Notes: generated by a model from the sequence alone, not told the origin. Shown: positions 17,701 to 26,394, counted from the stretch's first letter. The stretch is 64,000 bases of DNA from Rugamonas sp. A1-17 (GCA_025548565.1 JAJLPB010000007.1:124001-188000), one strand, 5' to 3'. Numbers and translations: made by a program.

Positions 17701-18484
17701 CATCCTGGTACGTCCTTTGATGCAGACCTTCGCGGTGCTGGTCGGTCCGGTCGAGGCGGAAATTAACAAGACCTGGCTCGCGCAGGTCTACGAGCCGTTC
17801 CAGCAGTCGCTGGCGAACAAGTATCCGTTCTCGCCGAACGCCAATATCGAAGCGGGCAACGCCGAAATCGCACAGTTTTTCGGCCCCGATGGCCTGATCG
17901 CCAAATTCGCCACCGGCGCCCTGGGGGCGCTGGTGGTGCGGCGCGGTGACGTGCTGGCGCCGCGCACCTGGGCCGACATGGGCATTACACTATCGCCGCA
18001 AACCGTGGCGTGCTTCCCTGGCTGGATAGCACCCATAGGCGCGGGCGGCGTCGCCTCGTCCACGGCCACCGCGCAGACCATCTTCCAGATCCAGCCGATG
18101 CCGGCCCCCGGCACTCTGGAATACACGGTCGATATCGACGGCCAGCAGCTGCGCTACCGGAACACACCGGCGCAATGGGCCAACATGGTCCATCCGAGTC
18201 CGCAGGGAACGTCGGGGGCGCGTATCACAGCGGTTGCGTTCGATGGCCGCAGCGTGGATGTGTTCAACGAGGCGGGGCAGTTCGGGTTGAAACGCATGAT
18301 CGACGCGGCGGCCAAGCAAAAGCGCGAGGGCGGCATCTTTGAGCTGCGCTGGACCAGCGGCGCGATCACCGTGACGATGGGCCTGAAGATCGTCAGCAGT
18401 CCGGAGAGCAGCGGCGCCACGCCGCAGGACCAGGGCTTCCGTGGCATGAAGCTGCCCGAGACGATAGTCGGAGCCGCGCCATGA
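14783..18484 (+). CDS. tssM: Type VI secretion membrane complex protein TssM (IcmF)
   Basis: The 1233-residue inner-membrane core of the T6SS envelope complex (TssJ-L-M), bridging to the outer membrane. Two N-terminal membrane segments lie at about residues 12-58, then a cytoplasmic NTPase-like domain with Walker A GNPAAGKST at 130-138. A third membrane segment lies near residue 435-455 (AAFFAAAVLLGVSLGGWSW), followed by a long periplasmic region ending in the beta-rich TssJ-binding domain. Length and architecture are normal. Its stop overlaps the tagF start by 4 bases (ATGA), so the two are translationally coupled. Confidence 0.97.
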   Translation: MMRRIWYFLTDTRHLTIIALTAMAALFYLGAQMLELTLIWSLATTALMLALAGLVWLWRRRRASRESEQLGAAIGAQAAKETQSADQSGAEVKAIRNDMLKAIETIRGSKMGIVSGTRALYELPWYMIIGNPAAGKSTAITNSGLQFPFADGKIVQGVGGTRNCDWFFTTDGILLDTAGRYSVRDEHRAEWFGFLDLLKKYRRRAPINGILIAVSIAELRGDDPEVGIKLARSLRKRVQDLIERLEVFAPVYVVFTKADLIAGFTEFFDRAERTERERVWGATMPYKRNAGSQQMMAFFDHSFDELCSGLKELSVANMSQQRRDRMEPGVFTFPLEFATIRAPLRSFLVTLFEDNPFQFKPVFRGYYFTSALQEGAAASEQSQRLAKRFALSLPDAPPAAAGGQSGFFLLNLFRNVIFADKDLVSQYASKHKVKLTYAAFFAAAVLLGVSLGGWSWSYLGNRQMVSNVQADLDKVIKLQAKRLDLQSRLEALEILQDRIEQLDKYHADRPWSLRMGLYQGDLLERKLREEYFAGVREVMLKPVVANLETLLSEMNAHADQLQAPGAAAATSPAPAAAPGRQFQEASAVNVEDAYNALKSYLMLADISHAEASHLNDQLARYWRGWLENNRGAMPREQMIHSAERLMTFYLAQIADPSWPRIEQKLALVDQARENLRRVVRGMPARERVYADIRARANTRFPAMTVARMVGEQDQALVAGSYAIAGAYTREAWEKFVQDAFREAATHELQSADWVLKTAARDDLTLEGSPEQIQKGLTDLYKADYAREWQKFVQGVTIANLNGFDAAVTAMNRLGDPQSSPIAKLLTTIHQQTSWDNPAIMSAELKEAQTGFVNWVKNSVLRRGPSQVNVNLQLDQVRADKPMGPIGREFAGVGKLVAPKDKDASLMRSYMETLSKLRSRLNQLKNQGDPGPGARQFMQQTLEGSGSELADALRYVDEQMLTGMSDSQKQSIRPILVRPLMQTFAVLVGPVEAEINKTWLAQVYEPFQQSLANKYPFSPNANIEAGNAEIAQFFGPDGLIAKFATGALGALVVRRGDVLAPRTWADMGITLSPQTVACFPGWIAPIGAGGVASSTATAQTIFQIQPMPAPGTLEYTVDIDGQQLRYRNTPAQWANMVHPSPQGTSGARITAVAFDGRSVDVFNEAGQFGLKRMIDAAAKQKREGGIFELRWTSGAITVTMGLKIVSSPESSGATPQDQGFRGMKLPETIVGAAP

Positions 18485-19449
18485 AGCGGGCGGCGCAAAG
18501 CGCGCGTATCGGCTACTTCGGCAAGCTGCCCACGCGCGGCGACTTTATCAAGGCGGCCGACAATCTGGCGCTGGCCAATCTGCTGGACGGCTGGCTGGCC
18601 GAGGTCATGAACCTGCTCAGTGCCGATCCCCGATGGAGGCTCAATTACGACGCCATGCAGCCGCTGGGATTCGCCTTCGTCGGCACGCGCAGCAAGCGGG
18701 CGATTGCGGGCCATCTGCGGGCCAGCCATGACCTGTCGCAGCGGCGCTATCCCTTCCTCGGCATGAGCGTCGTCGAGATCGACGATCCGCGCAGCTTCGT
18801 CGCCCGCAGCCCGCTGGTGCTGGCGCCGTTGTGGGATGCGTTGGAACCCCTGGTGAACAAGGTGCTCGACGCAGCCGAACCAGAGGAGTGCTTGCAGGAG
18901 CTGGCCACCGCCACGGTCGATATAGATCCCTCCGCCGCCGAGCACCAGCAGCTGTTTACCGACTTCCTCGACCGCCACAGTATCGCCGGCCTGGAGGCGA
19001 TTTTGGGCAGCGCCTCGGTGCGGCAGATGATACTTGCGGTCGGGCTGTTGCTGCAGCCGGTGCGCCGCAGCGGCGCCGCGCGGCTGGACAAGAGCCTGGT
19101 GCTGCCGCTGCCATCGGCGCCGCGACTGCGCTACCTGGTGGCGTCGTTCTGGCTCGACCTGATTACGCCGTTCCTGCAGCAGGCCGACTTTGAACTGAGC
19201 CTGTTCCTCGGCGAGCAAAGGGAGCAAGCGGTACTGGTGGTCGGCTTCAGCGGTGCGGAGCCGGAAACGCTGCAGGCATTCATCGATCCGCTTTGCGCCA
19301 TCGAACAGCAGATCACTTTTGAAGACGCGGACTGGGTCGATGAACTGATCGCCGGCGACACCAGTGTGCAGAAGCTCTCCGCCTACCTGGAACAAGGCCA
19401 GCTGTCGCTGCGCTCCGCGCACGCGCTGTTCCACGAAACCTTTGCCTGA
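18481..19449 (+). CDS. tagF: T6SS-associated protein TagF (ImpM family)
   Basis: A 322-residue cytoplasmic protein with the diagnostic N-terminal signature IGYFGKLPTRGDFIKA and the following LDGWLAEVM helix. In Pseudomonas and Agrobacterium TagF represses T6SS assembly post-translationally, counteracting PpkA/Fha signalling; neither partner is in this window. The C-terminal 150 residues are more variable and normal in length for the unfused form (no PppA phosphatase domain). Coupled to tssM by a 4-base overlap. Confidence 0.93.
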   Translation: MKRAAQSARIGYFGKLPTRGDFIKAADNLALANLLDGWLAEVMNLLSADPRWRLNYDAMQPLGFAFVGTRSKRAIAGHLRASHDLSQRRYPFLGMSVVEIDDPRSFVARSPLVLAPLWDALEPLVNKVLDAAEPEECLQELATATVDIDPSAAEHQQLFTDFLDRHSIAGLEAILGSASVRQMILAVGLLLQPVRRSGAARLDKSLVLPLPSAPRLRYLVASFWLDLITPFLQQADFELSLFLGEQREQAVLVVGFSGAEPETLQAFIDPLCAIEQQITFEDADWVDELIAGDTSVQKLSAYLEQGQLSLRSAHALFHETFA

Positions 19450-19463
19450 TAAGGAGTTATGCG

Positions 19464-20252
19464 ATGCGCCAGTCGATCTTCTGGCCGGCGGTGATGCCGG
19501 CCTTGCTGTCTACGTCACTACACTGTGCCGCACAGGTTCCGCTGCCGGCGACACCCAAACCGGGGCAGATACTGGTCAGCGGCGCCGTGCCGGACGAGGC
19601 AAGCAAGGCCGCCATGCTGCAGCGCCTGCGCGACCTGTACGGCGCTGACCGCGTGGTCGACCAGCTTGCTGTATCGCCGGTTTCGCTGCCGCCCAACTGG
19701 AATGGATACGTGCAAAAGCTGATCCAGCCGAACCTGAAATTGATCAGCAAGGGCGAGCTGAAAATCGACGGCACCAACGTCACCGTGCGCGGCGAGGTGG
19801 CCAATGAGGCGCAACGCCAACAGATCGCCAGCGACATCGCCACCAGCCTCAATCCCAGCTACACCGTCAACAACGGTTTGCGCGTCAGCGCGGCGGAGCA
19901 GAACCTGCTGGACGAAACGCTGGCCAAGCGCATCATCGAATTCGACAGCGGCAAGGCGACATTGACCGCATCCGGCAAGGGCATCCTGGATGAAATGGCG
20001 GCCGCGCTGCAAAAGGTCAAAGGGAAGAAGGTCGAAGTGATCGGTCACACCGACAACGTCGGTCTGCGGGAGAGCAACCTCGCATTGAGCCAAGCCCGCG
20101 CCGAAGCCGTGCGTACCTATCTTGCGGAGAGGGGAATCGCGCCGGAGATGGTCATGGTGTCGGGGCAGGGGCCAGACCGGCCGGTGGCCGAGAACAGCAA
20201 CGTGGAAGGCCGTGCGCGCAACCGGCGCATCGAGTTCCGCGTGGCCCAGTGA
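19464..20252 (+). CDS. OmpA-family peptidoglycan-binding protein of T6SS
   Basis: A 262-residue exported protein. A signal peptide (about residues 1-22) precedes a BON-like repeat region (LRDLYGADRVVDQ, then LKIDGTNVTVRGEVANEAQR) and a C-terminal OmpA domain, starting near residue 155, with EFDSGKATLT and the peptidoglycan-binding GHTDNVGLRESNLALSQARA. It anchors to peptidoglycan in the periplasm. In many T6SS loci a TagL/OmpA-like protein tethers the TssJLM complex to the cell wall, and this gene is in the tssM-tagF unit (14 bp after tagF, AAGGAG ribosome-binding site). It converges on tssL with 3 bp between stops. Confidence 0.85.
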   Translation: MRQSIFWPAVMPALLSTSLHCAAQVPLPATPKPGQILVSGAVPDEASKAAMLQRLRDLYGADRVVDQLAVSPVSLPPNWNGYVQKLIQPNLKLISKGELKIDGTNVTVRGEVANEAQRQQIASDIATSLNPSYTVNNGLRVSAAEQNLLDETLAKRIIEFDSGKATLTASGKGILDEMAAALQKVKGKKVEVIGHTDNVGLRESNLALSQARAEAVRTYLAERGIAPEMVMVSGQGPDRPVAENSNVEGRARNRRIEFRVAQ

Positions 20253-20255
20253 GGT

Positions 20256-21038
20256 TCAGGGCAGGGTGATCGTCACATAGGCCGGGCGCGGCGCCAGCTT
20301 CACCAGGTCGCTGTAGCCGGCCAGCGTGTTCTGCGTCGAATGCGACAGCGACGACGACAGCCCGATGTAGGCGCAAATTCCGATCAACGCAAACACCGCG
20401 GACGTGGCCCACAACGGGGTATTGCTGCGCAGTTTATGGACAATCTGGTCCGGCCGCTCGGCCTGCGGCGCGAAGCCCTTGCTCTTGCCCTGGATGTGCG
20501 CGATCTCCTCGCCAACCCGCGCCGTCAGGTAAGCCAGCTTGTCGCCGGCGTCCAGCGCGTACTTGCCGCGAAAACCGATCAACAGGCACATATGAAACAC
20601 TTGCAGCGCCGGCAGGCGCGCGCCGCCGCCGCTGCGCAAGGCCTCGAGCCGGTCGAAGAAGTGTTCGCCGGCCAGTTGGTCTCCGAAGATCACCAGTTGC
20701 AGCGGCCGGCGCTCCCAGGCGAACCGCATCGGGAAGGACGACGACAGAATGATCTCGTCCAGCGCCGCGCAAAAAGCATACTTGGCGGCGTCGATATCTT
20801 CGCCCTGGGCACGCAGCTTGCGGGCCTCGCGGTCGAACTCCGCGAGGTAGGCGGTGACGGTGTCGAGGAAGGGCACCTCGCCCGGGGGCACGCTGCCGTT
20901 CTTCAGCATGAACAGCAGGTAGAAGCCTTCCTGCAGCAAGTCCACCAGCGTTTGTACATGGCCGTATCCCGGCTGCTGCTGGCGGCGCTGGCCGCCCATC
21001 AGCGTTGGAATGGCGCGGCGTTCGACCGGGGCTGTCAT
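20256..21038 (-). CDS. tssL: Type VI secretion inner-membrane protein TssL (DotU)
   Basis: A 260-residue cytoplasmic hook-like domain anchored by one C-terminal membrane segment (about 218-238, WATSAVFALIGICAYIGL). DotU hallmarks are FYLLFMLKNG, KYAFCAALDEIIL and the QVFHMCLLIGFRGKYAL helix. It binds TssM and connects the envelope complex to the TssK baseplate. It is the short form without a fused OmpA domain, consistent with a separate ompA gene beside it. Its start overlaps the tssK stop by 4 bases. Confidence 0.95.
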   Translation of the reverse strand: MTAPVERRAIPTLMGGQRRQQQPGYGHVQTLVDLLQEGFYLLFMLKNGSVPPGEVPFLDTVTAYLAEFDREARKLRAQGEDIDAAKYAFCAALDEIILSSSFPMRFAWERRPLQLVIFGDQLAGEHFFDRLEALRSGGGARLPALQVFHMCLLIGFRGKYALDAGDKLAYLTARVGEEIAHIQGKSKGFAPQAERPDQIVHKLRSNTPLWATSAVFALIGICAYIGLSSSLSHSTQNTLAGYSDLVKLAPRPAYVTITLP

Positions 21039-22378
21039 GCTGTCACCGCGATAAGGCCGAGACGCAGGTCGCGTATGCCTGCCGGGACGTAGATCGATAT
21101 CGACTGCGCCTTCAACATCTGCTCATACAGTACGCCTTTGGCTTCCAGGGCGAAGTAGCAGGTGTCCGGCTGCACCGGTATCGCAGCCGGCACTTGCGGA
21201 GCGTGGGTGATCTTCACGCCGGGCATGGCGGACAGCACGCATTTCTCCACGTCGTCCGGCGCGCCGACCTTGACGCGTAACGGCACGATCTCCACCAATT
21301 CCAGTGCCGGCAAAGCCGCGCTGACCGCCAGGTACAGCGTGGTGCGTTGGTCGATTTTGCCGGAATCGAGTTTGCCCAAGTGGTAGCTGGGCTTTTCCTC
21401 GGACAGCGTGATCGAGAAGTATTTGGTCGAGATGACCGTGTCGAGCAAATCGCGGATGATGTGGTCCAGGACGGAGAAGCACTGTGCGAGGTCGTCGTGG
21501 CGGTAGCCTGGCAGTTGCGTGAGCGTGTACTGCTTGGAGTAGGTCATCATGGCGCCGGCCAGCGCAAGCATCGCTTCGAACAGGCGCTCTGGATGCAGGT
21601 CGGGATTGCGGACGTAGTGCATCAGCGCCGCTGCGGAAGTGCTGACCGTGTGCAGCAGCCAGAAGGAAGATACATCGCCCGAGCGGATCTCGATCACGTT
21701 GCGGCTGGGCTCCCGCATGTGTCCTTGCAGCGATTGCACCTTGGCCTGCAAGGCATCCATCAGCCGGTCCAGCAGCGCCTTCAGGCCGGGCGCACTGGCG
21801 ATCGACAGCGCGGGTGGAATGAATTGCGGATCCGGCTCGAAGCCACCCGTGACCACGCGCCGCAACCGGACCACAGGGATGCAATCGAAGGCGCCCAACG
21901 GCTCCTGGTCCGACACCAGTCGTGCCGATTTTTTCAGGTAGCAGACATCCGTGTCTACCGCCTGCGTGTACAGGTCTGCGGTTTCGCGGCTGATCTGGCA
22001 GTAGCGCGCGCCGTTTGGCTGGTCCGCCGTCGCGGCGTTGCCACCGCCTGGGGACATCGTCGGCAGGGCGGCGTAGAAGGTCAATTCCTGCAAGGCCGGC
22101 GGCAGCGTGGACAAATCAATAGCCACAGGCAGGGGATCGCTGGCCGGAGCGTCGACAATCTCGCCGTCGTGGAAAATCGCCGACAACGACACCAAGCGCA
22201 GGCGGTCGGTCTTCAGGGCATCAAGGTCGCATTCGAGCTTGCGCACGCCCCACAGGTATGGGTGCAACGCCTGAGCGGTCTGCTGCAATCGCGCCTCGTG
22301 GTACCGGTCCTGCTGCTGGAAGTGCTGCGGGCGCAGGAAAAATCCCTCGCCCCAAAGGACTTTGGATGGAATGCTCAT
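21035..22378 (-). CDS. tssK: Type VI secretion baseplate protein TssK
   Basis: A 447-residue protein with the near-invariant N-terminus KVLWGEGFFLRPQHFQQQDRYHE. TssK trimers sit under the TssF2-TssG wedge and dock the baseplate on TssL/TssM. The family's central YDCIPVVR-like strand (FDCIPVVRLRRV) and the C-terminal domain are present. Cells need TssF and TssG for TssK to function, yet neither gene is in this window. Second gene of the tssJ-tssK-tssL operon. Confidence 0.96.
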   Translation of the reverse strand: MSIPSKVLWGEGFFLRPQHFQQQDRYHEARLQQTAQALHPYLWGVRKLECDLDALKTDRLRLVSLSAIFHDGEIVDAPASDPLPVAIDLSTLPPALQELTFYAALPTMSPGGGNAATADQPNGARYCQISRETADLYTQAVDTDVCYLKKSARLVSDQEPLGAFDCIPVVRLRRVVTGGFEPDPQFIPPALSIASAPGLKALLDRLMDALQAKVQSLQGHMREPSRNVIEIRSGDVSSFWLLHTVSTSAAALMHYVRNPDLHPERLFEAMLALAGAMMTYSKQYTLTQLPGYRHDDLAQCFSVLDHIIRDLLDTVISTKYFSITLSEEKPSYHLGKLDSGKIDQRTTLYLAVSAALPALELVEIVPLRVKVGAPDDVEKCVLSAMPGVKITHAPQVPAAIPVQPDTCYFALEAKGVLYEQMLKAQSISIYVPAGIRDLRLGLIAVTA

Positions 22379-22391
22379 GCTGACTCCAGTT

Positions 22392-22967
22392 TTATGGGCA
22401 ACGGATGGTGGCCAATAGCTTGGCGGCCCCGCTGGAAGCCGCCGCGCCGCCGCCCACGCTCATCGCGCAGGCATGCAGGCCGACTGTGATGCCGGATTTT
22501 TCGGCGTCACCGGCGGGGAAGGCCAACCGCCAGCGCTGCTCCGCCGGTGAGCGGAACAGCGCCACCACACCGATGAAGTAGGCCTCGCGCGTGACCTTCT
22601 CGACGATCTCGTAGCGCTGGCCGGGGATCAGCATTACCTCCTTGACCTCCAGCAGATCGTTGCCGAGCAGTTCACGCTCGCCGTGCGCGCTGAGGAATCC
22701 GTCAAATGGCATCTGCTGAAACGCGGCGGTTTGGCGCAGCTTGTAGATGCGGGCTGCCAGCGCCAATGGCTGGGAACCCGCGCCGGCATTGAGGTTCTGG
22801 CTCGCATGCAAGCGGATCGCCACATTGCGGGGCGGCTTTTGCGCGTCCGGCAGTTCGGGCGGTTTGCGAATGCCTGCGATTTCCATCGCCGCGCTGGCGA
22901 TGGAACCGGCGGCGCAGCCTTGTAACGCCAGCAGTCCCGCAATCACGATAGTCTTCTGCGCATTCAT
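22392..22967 (-). CDS. tssJ: Type VI secretion outer-membrane lipoprotein TssJ
   Basis: A 191-residue lipoprotein of the TssJLM envelope complex. The start at 22967 (MNAQKTIVIAGLL) follows GGAGAAAAT. The lipobox LLALQGC puts the acylated cysteine near residue 18. The transthyretin-like fold is suggested by VAIRLHASQNLNAG, ARIYKLRQTAAFQQMPFDGF and YFIGVVALFRSP, all typical TssJ segments. It leads the minus-strand operon and is divergent from the lipoprotein/tssB operon across 166 bp, where the promoters of both halves of the locus must lie. Confidence 0.92.
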   Translation of the reverse strand: MNAQKTIVIAGLLALQGCAAGSIASAAMEIAGIRKPPELPDAQKPPRNVAIRLHASQNLNAGAGSQPLALAARIYKLRQTAAFQQMPFDGFLSAHGERELLGNDLLEVKEVMLIPGQRYEIVEKVTREAYFIGVVALFRSPAEQRWRLAFPAGDAEKSGITVGLHACAMSVGGGAAASSGAAKLLATIRCP

Positions 22968-23133
22968 ATTTTCTCCAAGCGATTCCGCCATTAGAACGAA
23001 AGGCGGGCGCCGGAAAGTTGAGGCGGCGCAAGCAATGCGAAAACGATGCGGTGCTTGAGTAAGCGCAATGGCGGGCTTGGGTGTTCGGGAATAATGGGTC
23101 CCTTCTTGTCCGCATACGCAAAAGGAGATTTCG

Positions 23134-23739
23134 ATGGTCACCCCAAGAACATGGCTACCCTGCATGGCGAGTCTGCTGATGCTCACCGCGTGCGCAACGG
23201 ACGGCGAATCGGTCCGCAGCGACAAGCTGCAAGCGTCAACGCTTGATCGCGCACTGGCGGATGCCGACACCGCCCTCGCATCCGGCCAAAGCGACAAGGC
23301 CCAGAGCATCCTGAAAGGCGCGGCGACCAACTACCCGGCCGACAAGACACCCTGGCTGCATATGGCGCAGATAAAATTTGACCGCGCCAGCTACGGCGAA
23401 GCGATCATGAACGCGCTGGAGGCCCTGCAGCGTGACCCGAACGACAAACTCGGTAACAGCATCGTGGCCGTCAGCGGTTTGCGTCTGTCGACCAAGGCGC
23501 TGACGGATCTGAGCCAGCAAAATAACCTGAACGGATCGCTGCGGTCGGAAGCGCAGGACTTGGCCAAGCTGCTGCGCAATAGCTTGGGCGAAGATGTATT
23601 GGTGCCTACGTCGAACACTGCCGCGCACAAGCCGTCTCCCGTGGTAGTGGGGAAGAGAAGCACCGCCGCCACATCCTCGCCACACGCCAAAACCCATAAC
23701 CAATCCAACAGCAGCGATCCTTTCGGCGGATTGAAGTAG
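23134..23739 (+). CDS. TPR-like lipoprotein heading the tssB operon
   Basis: A 201-residue predicted lipoprotein (lipobox MLTAC, Cys near residue 20). The mature part has helical repeats of TPR character (ALADADTALASGQSDKAQSI, then APWLHMAQIKFDRASYGEAI and a third ALEALQRDPND), followed by a Ser/Thr/Lys-rich low-complexity tail. Similar TPR lipoproteins precede tssB in other betaproteobacterial T6SS loci, where their role is unsettled. AAGGAG lies before the ATG, and the gap to tssB is 37 bp, so co-transcription is likely. Confidence 0.78.
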   Translation: MVTPRTWLPCMASLLMLTACATDGESVRSDKLQASTLDRALADADTALASGQSDKAQSILKGAATNYPADKTPWLHMAQIKFDRASYGEAIMNALEALQRDPNDKLGNSIVAVSGLRLSTKALTDLSQQNNLNGSLRSEAQDLAKLLRNSLGEDVLVPTSNTAAHKPSPVVVGKRSTAATSSPHAKTHNQSNSSDPFGGLK

Positions 23740-23776
23740 GTCCGCCGCCCTCGTTTTCCTTTTCGATGGAGTGTGT

Positions 23777-24277
23777 ATGGCAAACGGAGACAGTGTACAA
23801 AAGCGCCTGACCAAGGTACGTCCGCCGCGCGTGCAGATGACGTATGACGTGGAGATCGGCGATGCGATGGAAAACAAGGAGCTGCCCTTTGTCGTTGGCG
23901 TGGTGGGCGATTTCGGTGGCAACTCGGACGCCGAAAAGAAGCGCCTGAAGGACCGCAAGTTCGTCAGCATCGATAGCGACAATTTCGACGAGGTGCTGGG
24001 TGGTGTGGAGCCGGTGGCGCGCTTCCAGGTGCCCAATCAGCTCAGCGGCGGCGACACCAGCTTCAATGTGGAGCTGCGCTTCAAGGCGATGTCGGATTTT
24101 CGTCCGGAGTCCGTGGTGCGGCAGGTCGAGCCGCTCAGCAAACTGCTTGAAGCGCGCAGAAAACTCGCCGACCTGCGTAACAAGCTGGCCGGTAACGACA
24201 GGCTGGAGGACATCCTGAGCGAAGTCCTGAACAACACCGACAAGCTGGCCAGCTTGAAACCGCCCAAGGGAGGCTGA
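23777..24277 (+). CDS. tssB: Type VI sheath small subunit TssB (VipA)
   Basis: A 166-residue sheath subunit that co-polymerises with TssC into the contractile sheath. Family marks are VRPPRVQMTYDVEIGDAMEN, ELPFVVGVVGDFGGNS and DRKFVSIDSDNFDEVL. The start at 23777 (MANGDSVQKRL) is preferred over an in-frame ATG two codons upstream, because GGAG is better spaced to it. tssC begins 1 bp after its stop. Confidence 0.97.
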   Translation: MANGDSVQKRLTKVRPPRVQMTYDVEIGDAMENKELPFVVGVVGDFGGNSDAEKKRLKDRKFVSIDSDNFDEVLGGVEPVARFQVPNQLSGGDTSFNVELRFKAMSDFRPESVVRQVEPLSKLLEARRKLADLRNKLAGNDRLEDILSEVLNNTDKLASLKPPKGG

Positions 24278-24278
24278 C

Positions 24279-25766
24279 ATGTCCGCACAAGCGAATTTGA
24301 TGCAGGAAGCCGCGCCGGCGGCGGAAGGCGCGAGCCTGCTGGACCAGATCGTCGAACAAAGCAAGGTCGCCAAATCCAACGTGGAGCACGAGCGCGCCAA
24401 GGACATCATCTCGGAGCTGGTCAGCCAGGTGCTGGAAGGAACGGTGGTGATGTCGAACAATTTGTCGGCCACGCTGGATGCGCGCGTGGCTGAATTGGAC
24501 CGGCTGATCTCCGGCCAGTTGAGCGCCATCATGCACGCGCCGGCCTTCCAGAAGCTGGAGCAAAGCTGGACCGGGCTGCATTACCTGGTCAAGAACTCCG
24601 CTACCGGCCAAGGTCTGAAAATTCGTATGCTCAACGCCACCAAGCGCGAACTGGTGAAGGACTTTCAGTCGGCGCTGGAATTCGACCAGAGTTCGATGTT
24701 CAAGAAAGTCTACGAAGAGGAATTCGGCACCTTCGGCGGCGCGCCTTACGCCGCGCTGTTGGGCGACTTTGAAATCTCGCGCCAGCCGGAAGACATGTAC
24801 TTCATCGAGCAGATGTCTCACGTCGCCGCCGCCTCGCATGCGCCGTTCATCGCCTCCGCCGCGCCCGAGCTGTTTGGCCTGGAGAGCTACGGCGACCTTG
24901 GCAAGCCGCGCGATCTGTCCAAGGTTTTCGACACCGTGGAATACGCCAAGTGGAAGGCATTCCGCGAATCGGAAGACTCGCGCTACGTTGGCCTGGCCTT
25001 GCCACGCTTCCTGGGCCGCCTGCCTTTCAATCCGGTCGACGGCACCACGGTGGAAGGCTTCAACTTTGTCGAGGAAGTGGATGGCACGGACCACCAGAAA
25101 TACCTGTGGTGTAACGCCGCCTACGCCTTTGGCGTCAAGCTGACCAAGGCCTTCGACGATTTCGGCTGGTGCGCCGCGATCCGCGGCGTCGAAGGCGGCG
25201 GTCTGGTGGACGACCTGCCCACGCATACCTTCAAGACCGATGAGGGGGAGGTGGCGCTGAAGTGTCCCACCGAAGTCGCCATCACGGATCGTCGCGAGAA
25301 GGAGTTGAGCGACCTAGGTTTTATCTCGCTGGTCCATTGCAAGAACACCGCCTACGCCGCCTTCTTCGGCGCGCAGTCGGCGCAGAAGGCCAGGAAGTAC
25401 AACTCGGAGGCAGCCAACGCCAATGCCGTGCTGTCCTCGCAGTTGCAATACATCTTCGCCGTCTCGCGCATTGCGCACTACATGAAGGCCATGATGCGCG
25501 ACAAAATCGGCAGCTTCGCGGCGGCCTCCAACGTCGAGGATTTCCTCAACCGCTGGCTGATGAAATACGTTCTGCTGGACGATAACGCCAGCCAGGAACA
25601 AAAGGCCCAGTTCCCGCTGCGCGAAGCCTCGGTGCAGGTGCACGAGGTGGCGGGCCGACCCGGCGTGTACCGCGCCGTCTCCTTCCTGCGGCCGCATTTT
25701 CAGTTGGATGAATTGTCGGTTTCCCTCCGACTGGTCGCGGAGTTGCCGCAGTCGACCAACAACTGA
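24279..25766 (+). CDS. tssC: Type VI sheath large subunit TssC (VipB)
   Basis: A 495-residue sheath subunit of normal length. Landmarks are SWTGLHYLVKNSATG, the strongly conserved YAALLGDFEISRQPEDM, LPRFLGRLPFN and the C-terminal FLRPHFQLDELSVSLRLVAE. ClpV recycles the sheath by acting on its partner TssB/TssC after contraction, and clpV is encoded downstream. The preceding GGAG of AAGGGAGGC serves as ribosome-binding site. Confidence 0.98.
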   Translation: MSAQANLMQEAAPAAEGASLLDQIVEQSKVAKSNVEHERAKDIISELVSQVLEGTVVMSNNLSATLDARVAELDRLISGQLSAIMHAPAFQKLEQSWTGLHYLVKNSATGQGLKIRMLNATKRELVKDFQSALEFDQSSMFKKVYEEEFGTFGGAPYAALLGDFEISRQPEDMYFIEQMSHVAAASHAPFIASAAPELFGLESYGDLGKPRDLSKVFDTVEYAKWKAFRESEDSRYVGLALPRFLGRLPFNPVDGTTVEGFNFVEEVDGTDHQKYLWCNAAYAFGVKLTKAFDDFGWCAAIRGVEGGGLVDDLPTHTFKTDEGEVALKCPTEVAITDRREKELSDLGFISLVHCKNTAYAAFFGAQSAQKARKYNSEAANANAVLSSQLQYIFAVSRIAHYMKAMMRDKIGSFAAASNVEDFLNRWLMKYVLLDDNASQEQKAQFPLREASVQVHEVAGRPGVYRAVSFLRPHFQLDELSVSLRLVAELPQSTNN

Positions 25767-25797
25767 AGTCCACTACAACCTGAGACAGGAGCATGCA

Positions 25798-26289
25798 ATG
25801 GCAATCGACGTCTATCTTTACATTGATGGTATCAAGGGCGAGTCCAACGACGACCGGCACAAGGATTGGATCGAATGCAAATCGGTCAGCTTTGGCGTGG
25901 ACCAGCCGAAATCGGCCACCGCTTCCACCGGCGGCGGCCACACGGCGGAGCGCTGCGAGCATCGCGACATCGTGCTCTCCAAACTGGCCGACCTGTCTTC
26001 GCCGATCCTGTTGCAGACCTGTTCCGCCGGGCGCACCATCCCCAAGGCCAGGTTCGAATTCATGCGCGCCGACGCCCAGGGTGAGCGCGTGAAGTACTTC
26101 GAGATCGAAATCGAAAATGTCCTGATCGGGGCGGTCTCTCCGTCCGTCGAAGAAGGCGACATCCTGAGCGAGGACGTCGCGCTGAAGTTCTCGAAGATCA
26201 AATGGAAGTACACCCAACAGAAAATCAGCGGTGGCGCCGGCGGCAACACCTCCGGTGGCTGGGACCTGGCCAGCAACCGCATCGTCTAA
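25798..26289 (+). CDS. hcp: Type VI inner-tube protein Hcp (TssD)
   Basis: A 163-residue tube subunit, hexameric rings of which form the expelled spike shaft and carry small effectors. The start MAIDVYLYIDGIKGES at 25798 has GACAGGAG upstream. Typical Hcp segments are WIECKSVSFGVDQP, HRDIVLSKLADLSSP and the terminal KWKYTQQK. There is no C-terminal effector extension. A strong terminator hairpin follows, which would let Hcp be made in excess over the distal genes. Confidence 0.97.
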   Translation: MAIDVYLYIDGIKGESNDDRHKDWIECKSVSFGVDQPKSATASTGGGHTAERCEHRDIVLSKLADLSSPILLQTCSAGRTIPKARFEFMRADAQGERVKYFEIEIENVLIGAVSPSVEEGDILSEDVALKFSKIKWKYTQQKISGGAGGNTSGGWDLASNRIV

Positions 26290-26350
26290 ATCTGGTCCCC
26301 CCTGCGCCCGCTGCGGATTGTGCGGCGATACGTCGCGGTGCGCATTTTCT

Positions 26351-26383
26351 GGCCAGGCCGGCCTGGCCTGGCCATCTTTTTTT
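26351..26383 (+). terminator. Attenuating terminator between hcp and tssE
   Basis: GGCCAGGCC at 26351-26359 pairs with GGCCTGGCC at 26365-26373, followed by ATC and seven T. It lies in the 105-bp gap between hcp and tssE; readthrough must supply tssE, clpV and tssA unless an unseen promoter does. Confidence 0.8.
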
Positions 26384-26394
26384 GAGAGCATGCG

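Noticed and set aside
23000..23133. Sigma-54 promoter between tssJ and the tssB operon
   Set aside because: TGGC and TTGC-like pieces occur but not at the required 24/12 spacing.
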